This document shows positions 5,367 to 9,058 of a stretch of 9,058 nt of DNA, piece after piece; the stretch's first letter is position 1; each line of letters opens with the position of its first letter. The DNA comes from Saprospiraceae bacterium (GTDB taxonomy: Bacteria > Bacteroidota > Bacteroidia > Chitinophagales > Saprospiraceae). The notes beneath the pieces are model-generated. The model made no database searches. It had not been told where the DNA came from and saw only the letters and a list, made by a program, of their open reading frames with translations. Both the position numbers and the translations under genes were made by a program. The stretch lies in NCBI GenBank assembly GCA_016787375.1, contig JAEUUM010000542.1, forward strand, positions 1 to 9,058, written 5' to 3'.

Positions 5367-8048
5367 TCATTTAAAATCAAGGTACTCTTCTGTGCCGTCA
5401 TCCTCATCCTTAAACGTATTTTTATCAGATTTAGGAACAGATTTGGTTGGATTTTTTAAAGTTTGTCGTGCTTCCTGAAAGGTGCTTTTAAGACTCGGTT
5501 TTAATTGTGCATTACTTGTCGAAGTGTTCGTAAAGCTTGAAGTAAAGGAGGGAGGTATGGGCTTTTCACCATCATCAATCCAATCTTTAGGCTCATCAAA
5601 TTCGGGCATGGATCCAAATTCGGCAAGTAATGTGTTCAGAATTTTATGTTTCCTGATTTCGCTCCTCGTAAAATTTGACTTAACAAGTGACTTGTCCTTT
5701 TTATTGGTATATTTTTCTGCATTGCCTTTAAGATTATAATACAGATTAAAAAAGCCGCCCTTTTTTGCAGGCAGTACGTCGGTTGTTTTATTCAATAAAC
5801 CAAATTTATTGAGAAGCAATTGTCCGGCATTTATTTTAAAATTGTATTCCATATCGCTGTTGTAAGAATGTTGCCCACTGACTGTCATGTTAATGGCATT
5901 GCTCTGTATAAACATTGCGGGTATATGAATCACACCGTTTTCAATTTCCAGTAAATTCCGAAGATTAACAAATCTGATATCTCTTAAGTCTTTGATTTTT
6001 ATAAATGTAGAGAAATTTTCCAACATTTTAAGTCCTATAAGTTCGCCATTATCGATTGAAAGGCTTCCATAAACATGAAGCTTATTTTTATCGAAAGCTC
6101 CTTTATTATCCCAATTTGCAAGAATCAAAATTCTTGAATTGAGTTTTCCACTCAAATTTTTATCAGTTAGTGTGCCTTGACCAAAATTTTCTGTTTGAGT
6201 GAAAAACTCTTTGATGTTTACCTTATTACTTTCTAATGTAGCTTTTAACTGACATCCATTGTTAAAAACCAGTTGACCTTCTACGTTCCAATCTCCTTGC
6301 ATGGCTTGTACATCACCACTAACGAGCATGTCACCATTTTCAAATATGAGCTCACCTGCAAAATTTTGGGCCAGCAATTTTTTATGCTTTATGATATCCA
6401 AATCCGCTCGGATTGTTCCTTCTATTTGTTTAAAAGGTTTGTTGTCAGTTAGGGCACTTTCTCCAGATTCAGGTTTAGGGGCAGATTCATTTGAGAGAAT
6501 AAAGATCCACTTTTCGAGATTTATAACATTTGATTTTATTTGAATATTCAATCCTAATTTATCTTGTTCACTTTTGCCAAAAACAAAAGGCAAATAATTG
6601 GATATTTTACCTGCAATATCGAGATCTGTGCCAAGACCACTTACTAAAACATGATTCAGATTTATAAAATTATCGGAAAAAAGGATATTGCCAGATACAA
6701 ATTTTAAATCCTCACCTCGGTAATTTAACACTGCATTTTCAAACTGAATGGCACCTGAAGCCTTCACTTTGGTTGCTCCTTGCATTGACTGCATATCAGC
6801 CATTGATCCTTTAATATTAACATCCTTCAAATTTACATAACCTGACCCGCCCTGAATCTCAGGAATGAACCCGTATACTTTTGCAAGCGGAATTTTGCCA
6901 TTTGCCGAAAAATCAATATCTGGATATTCAAAATTCTTGAGTTTAAGATTTAATGAAAAAGGCAGACCGTTAAAACTTGCTTTACAGTTTTCAAGTGAAA
7001 AAGAAGAAGACCGTAAGTTATGTGACCATCCGTTTGAAAAACTACCTGTGAAAGATATTTGATCAATCATACCACCAATGTCTTTACCTTCCAAAGTTCC
7101 ATTTTTAAGGCTGTATTGAACCAACACCGCCGGATTCGAGGAAGCATTCAATATGCCGTCAATTCGTGCATTTACCTGGATGATGCCTTTGCTTTCATAC
7201 CGATTTGTTGCATCATTTAATTTTTTTATACCAAGGTTCGAAACCGATTCGAGATTAACATCTTTGCCAAAAGCAAATAAATCGAAGTCGGTGCCATCTT
7301 TCATCTTTTTAACAATACCTTGTAATGCAAACTTATTGGAGGCTATATCAAGTGAGCATTCTTTTATTTGATAAACACCTTTTTTATTGTTTATGTCAAA
7401 CTTTCCATAAATCCTGAGTGGTTTCTCCTCAAAATAAGCAACATTTTCATGCTTGATAAAATTAATGAACCAATCAGAGTCTATATCAAGAACATATTGG
7501 TCTGCAGAAAATTCACCAGCCAATTTAGCTTTCTGTATGGTAGCTTTGTATTCAGATCCTTTAACCGCATTGGAATAAGAAATGGTAAATTGTTCGAGAT
7601 TAGCCTGATTGATAGTAAAAGCTACATTTTTATCACCCTTTGCATTGCCATTGTCTTTAAAAATATCATAGTTTGACTTCCCATCTTTATCAATTTTCAC
7701 ATTCAACAAACCATTTACAAGTTTTATGGTTGAAATTTCAGGATTGCCAAAAAAAACACTCCAGAGTCCCATCGAAAAACTTAACTCCTCAAGCTCAAGA
7801 AGTTTCCCCCCTTTTAGATCAGTTAACTGAACTTTTTTAAGAGTAGCAGATGCTTTTGGAAAATGGCGAATCAATGAAAGCGATACATCCTGGACAGATA
7901 GTTTGGTTTTGATGCTCTTGTTTAATTCGGAGATTATTTTGTTGCCTATTTCGTCTTCAAATAAAGCTGCTGCAATCACAGCCACAAAAAAAGCTGAAAA
8001 AAGCACAACCAAAAAACGTAAAATTATTTTTTTTACCCCTGAATTCAT
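5367..8048 (-). CDS. AsmA-like envelope protein with N-terminal membrane anchor
   Basis: With the ATG at 8048 the protein has 893 residues. It starts with a short cytoplasmic basic stretch and one transmembrane segment at about residues 8-29, followed by an AsmA-type start ('SVQDVSLSLIRHFPKASATL', about 51-70). The long middle is made of repeated beta-strands, as in AsmA/TamB-like lipid-transfer or envelope-assembly proteins. An AsmA C-terminal domain is recognisable at about 634-750, with 'LSIDNGELIGLKMLENFS' and 'NGVIHIPAMFIQSNAINMTV SG' spanning its core. The last 77 or so residues are a Ser/Thr/Pro/Lys-rich tail ending in an acidic cluster, probably disordered. It is likely anchored in the inner membrane with the bulk in the periplasm. 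A seven-codon longer form starting at TTG (8069) is unlikely because that codon overlaps the -7 box at 8067-8074. It heads the minus-strand cluster with the suhB-like and AI-2E genes. The exact role in this phylum is not known to me. Confidence 0.85.
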   Translation of the reverse strand: MNSGVKKIILRFLVVLFSAFFVAVIAAALFEDEIGNKIISELNKSIKTKLSVQDVSLSLIRHFPKASATLKKVQLTDLKGGKLLELEELSFSMGLWSVFFGNPEISTIKLVNGLLNVKIDKDGKSNYDIFKDNGNAKGDKNVAFTINQANLEQFTISYSNAVKGSEYKATIQKAKLAGEFSADQYVLDIDSDWFINFIKHENVAYFEEKPLRIYGKFDINNKKGVYQIKECSLDIASNKFALQGIVKKMKDGTDFDLFAFGKDVNLESVSNLGIKKLNDATNRYESKGIIQVNARIDGILNASSNPAVLVQYSLKNGTLEGKDIGGMIDQISFTGSFSNGWSHNLRSSSFSLENCKASFNGLPFSLNLKLKNFEYPDIDFSANGKIPLAKVYGFIPEIQGGSGYVNLKDVNIKGSMADMQSMQGATKVKASGAIQFENAVLNYRGEDLKFVSGNILFSDNFINLNHVLVSGLGTDLDIAGKISNYLPFVFGKSEQDKLGLNIQIKSNVINLEKWIFILSNESAPKPESGESALTDNKPFKQIEGTIRADLDIIKHKKLLAQNFAGELIFENGDMLVSGDVQAMQGDWNVEGQLVFNNGCQLKATLESNKVNIKEFFTQTENFGQGTLTDKNLSGKLNSRILILANWDNKGAFDKNKLHVYGSLSIDNGELIGLKMLENFSTFIKIKDLRDIRFVNLRNLLEIENGVIHIPAMFIQSNAINMTVSGQHSYNSDMEYNFKINAGQLLLNKFGLLNKTTDVLPAKKGGFFNLYYNLKGNAEKYTNKKDKSLVKSNFTRSEIRKHKILNTLLAEFGSMPEFDEPKDWIDDGEKPIPPSFTSSFTNTSTSNAQLKPSLKSTFQEARQTLKNPTKSVPKSDKNTFKDEDDGTEEYLDFK

Positions 8049-8066
8049 AGCTAAGGCATTGTAATA

Positions 8067-8074
8067 CAAAGGTA
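8067..8074 (-). promoter_or_regulatory. Candidate -7 box for the AsmA-like gene
   Basis: TACCTTTG on the minus strand (8074-8067) matches TAnnTTTG exactly. Transcription would begin about 8060, giving a very short leader of roughly 12 nt before the ATG at 8048. No clear TTTG is seen at the -33 distance. The box favours ATG 8048 over the TTG at 8069, which lies inside it. Confidence 0.45.
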
Positions 8075-8106
8075 ACGGTAAGTTTTATTATATTAGTATC
8101 TGCAGT

Positions 8107-8153
8107 AATATTATGAAGAACATTATTTTTTAAAAAATTAGTTGCATAATATT
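8107..8153. repeat. Nested symmetric AT-rich repeats upstream of tRNA-Val
   Basis: AATATTATG (8107-8115) and CATAATATT (8145-8153) are exact reverse complements. Between them, nearly on the same centre, lies the 14-bp palindrome ATTTTTTAAAAAAT (8125-8138). The right arm sits inside the spacer of the tRNA promoter, and the A/T tract ends just upstream of its -33 element, where an UP element would lie. Whether this is regulatory or a chance effect of AT-rich DNA cannot be decided from one sequence. Confidence 0.45.
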
Positions 8154-8172
8154 GTCAGTCTGCTTATCTTTG
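8141..8172 (+). promoter_or_regulatory. Promoter of tRNA-Val
   Basis: GTTG (8141-8144) and TATCTTTG (8165-8172), 20 nt apart, fit the Bacteroidota -33/-7 pattern (TTTG and TAnnTTTG), with an exact -7 match. The expected start is about 8178, some 12 nt before the mature tRNA. A run of six T then six A at 8126-8137 lies directly upstream and may act like an UP element. Confidence 0.7.
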
Positions 8173-8189
8173 CCTCGCTTTTCAAAAAA

Positions 8190-8264
8190 GGGCGCATAGC
8201 TCAGTTGGTTCAGAGCATCTGGTTTACACCCAGAGGGTCGGAGGTTCGAATCCTTCTGCGCCCA
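8190..8264 (+). tRNA. tRNA-Val (anticodon TAC)
   Basis: The full cloverleaf can be drawn. Acceptor arms GGGCGCA (8190-8196) and TGCGCCC (8257-8263) pair over seven bases, with discriminator A at 8264. The D arm is GCTC...GAGC. The anticodon stem is TCTGG/CCAGA (8218-8222 and 8230-8234) with loop TTTACAC and anticodon TAC at 8225-8227, reading GUA and, by wobble, other valine codons. The T arm has the stem GGAGG/CCTTC around TTCGAAT. The 3' CCA is not encoded and must be added after transcription. It is a single tRNA with its own promoter and terminator, not part of a visible tRNA cluster. Confidence 0.98.
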
Positions 8265-8270
8265 CGAAAC

Positions 8271-8310
8271 AAAAGGTTTTACTAAAAATAGTAAAACCTT
8301 TTTTATTTTG
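8271..8310 (+). terminator. Intrinsic terminator of tRNA-Val
   Basis: A perfect 14-bp stem, AAAAGGTTTTACTA (8271-8284) with TAGTAAAACCTTTT (8289-8302), closes an AAAA loop. The 3' arm runs straight into a T-rich tail ending near 8309. It begins seven bases after the tRNA. The outer A:T pairs make it nearly symmetric, but no minus-strand gene ends here. Confidence 0.9.
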
Positions 8311-8539
8311 AAACCATCTCAATTTTACCAAAAACAAACTCACCACACATCAAAATACTTGGAACTTTAGTTGTGTTATTCTAAGATTTGATGTATTAAT
8401 TCCTAATTTTACATTGCTTTTTCGATTAATATTATTTGGTTAAGTCTTGAGCTTAGAGGATTTTAACACATAATTAAGCCTGAACATTGACAATACTGTT
8501 AATTTATTCGTTTACCATCTACACACCATACTTTTTTCG

Positions 8540-8992
8540 ATGAAAATATTTTACATAATTCTGATGTTTGCACTTTCTCCTTTGGTAGTTTCAGCTCAAG
8601 AAACTGTAAATCCTCTAAAAGTTAAGTGGGGGAATGAGTTAAAATCTCCTTCTGGCAGCTATCTGTACAAAATTGTAAAATCTGGTAAAAATGGAATCAC
8701 AGCGCTTCGCCTGAAAAAAGGTGGAATGTTCAGTACTTCTCAAAAAGTAATATTTGAAAAGTACAATGAATTATACGATATCGAAAAAAGTAAAGAACTT
8801 CCATTAAAATATAACAGCAAAGACATGGATTTTGAGGAATCATTTTCGTTGGGTGGAAAACTATTTTTGTTTTCATCCTTTGCAAACCAAAAAGATTCAA
8901 AGCGATATTTATTTGGCCAGGAAATTCGCGAATCAACGCTCAACGCTGAAAAAAAACTTACATTTATAGATGAAATGCCTTATTCGGTATAA
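8540..8992 (+). CDS. Secreted protein of unknown function, cut short by an in-frame TAA
   Basis: The 150-codon frame starts with a clear Sec signal peptide: hydrophobic core at about residues 4-17 and a likely cut after Ser-Ala (18-19), before 'QETVNP'. I do not recognise a named family. The rest alternates beta-type strands and contains 'KLFLFSSFAN', of the sort seen in secreted beta-propeller-like proteins of Bacteroidota. The TAA at 8990-8992 is followed in the same frame by plausible protein to the window edge (next entry), so this is probably the 5' part of a longer gene interrupted by a nonsense change, or a sequencing error. A natural short protein cannot be excluded. It lies about 230 nt beyond the tRNA terminator. 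No convincing TAnnTTTG promoter is visible in 8311-8539, a stretch in which I see no other gene. No Shine-Dalgarno sequence precedes the ATG. Confidence 0.6.
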   Translation: MKIFYIILMFALSPLVVSAQETVNPLKVKWGNELKSPSGSYLYKIVKSGKNGITALRLKKGGMFSTSQKVIFEKYNELYDIEKSKELPLKYNSKDMDFEESFSLGGKLFLFSSFANQKDSKRYLFGQEIRESTLNAEKKLTFIDEMPYSV

Positions 8993-9058
8993 AACGATTA
9001 CTCAGGTTACCAGTTAAATATTTCACCTGATAGCAACTACCTTCTGGTGTATCATTCC
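8993..9058 (+). pseudogene. In-frame continuation of the 8540 gene after the stop codon, partial
   Basis: The 22 codons after the TAA stay open to the right edge and read 'NDYSGYQLNISPDSNYLLVY' plus two more residues. 'ISPDS..LLVY' resembles the strand-turn signature of PD40/TolB-like propeller repeats ('SPDG/S...L.Y'). The codon choice and composition match the upstream part. This supports one originally continuous gene of which 8540-8992 is the first segment. The rest is outside the window, so the total length and any further damage are unknown. Confidence 0.55.

Noticed and set aside
7368..7676. Plus-strand 102-codon open frame
   Set aside because: Antisense to the AsmA-like gene, with no recognisable feature; low-stop frames opposite long AT-rich genes are expected.
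8190..8310. tRNA-Val as an attachment site for an integrated element
   Set aside because: No second copy of the tRNA 3' end, no integrase and no phage or plasmid gene is present in the window.
8311..8539. Promoter or small gene upstream of the last gene
   Set aside because: Only poor matches to TAnnTTTG were found, at wrong spacing from TTTG, and no open frame of note; it is left as plain intergenic DNA.
8730..8943. Two minus-strand frames of about 67 codons opposite the last gene
   Set aside because: They are antisense to a frame with a signal peptide and have no supporting features.

Overview
The window is an ordinary chromosomal stretch from a member of the Bacteroidota. The evidence is AT-rich DNA, a DUF4270-type lipoprotein, promoters with a TAnnTTTG -7 box, starts preceded by A/T-rich rather than Shine-Dalgarno sequence, and a tRNA gene without encoded CCA. 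I cannot place it below phylum level with confidence.

Layout, left to right. A minus-strand pair covers 1-1705: a short single-domain glycogen-synthase-like protein, then, 26 nt downstream, a DUF4270 lipoprotein that runs off the left edge. A 139-nt divergent intergenic region separates this pair from a plus-strand pair, panC (1845-2699) and rnhB (2758-3360), whose 57-nt gap holds a perfect 11-bp inverted repeat. Converging on rnhB is a three-gene minus-strand cluster: a large AsmA-like envelope protein (5367-8048), a SuhB-type inositol monophosphatase (4466-5275) and an AI-2E family membrane protein (3387-4424). A second divergent region (8049-8189) carries promoters for the AsmA gene and for tRNA-Val(TAC) at 8190-8264. 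The tRNA has a strong intrinsic terminator. The right end holds a secreted protein whose reading frame is broken by an in-frame TAA at 8990-8992 and resumes, propeller-like, to the window edge.

The genes are mostly housekeeping: pantothenate/CoA synthesis, ribonucleotide removal from DNA, inositol-phosphate-type phosphatase, tRNA, and envelope maintenance (AsmA-like, AI-2E-like and DUF4270). They do not form one obvious pathway. I found no CRISPR array, insertion sequence, phage gene, toxin-antitoxin or defence system, and nothing that makes a convincing new system. The points most worth a second look are the lone N-terminal GT5 domain lacking the usual KTGGL motif, the apparent nonsense codon in the last gene, and the inverted repeats at 2703-2755 and 8107-8153.
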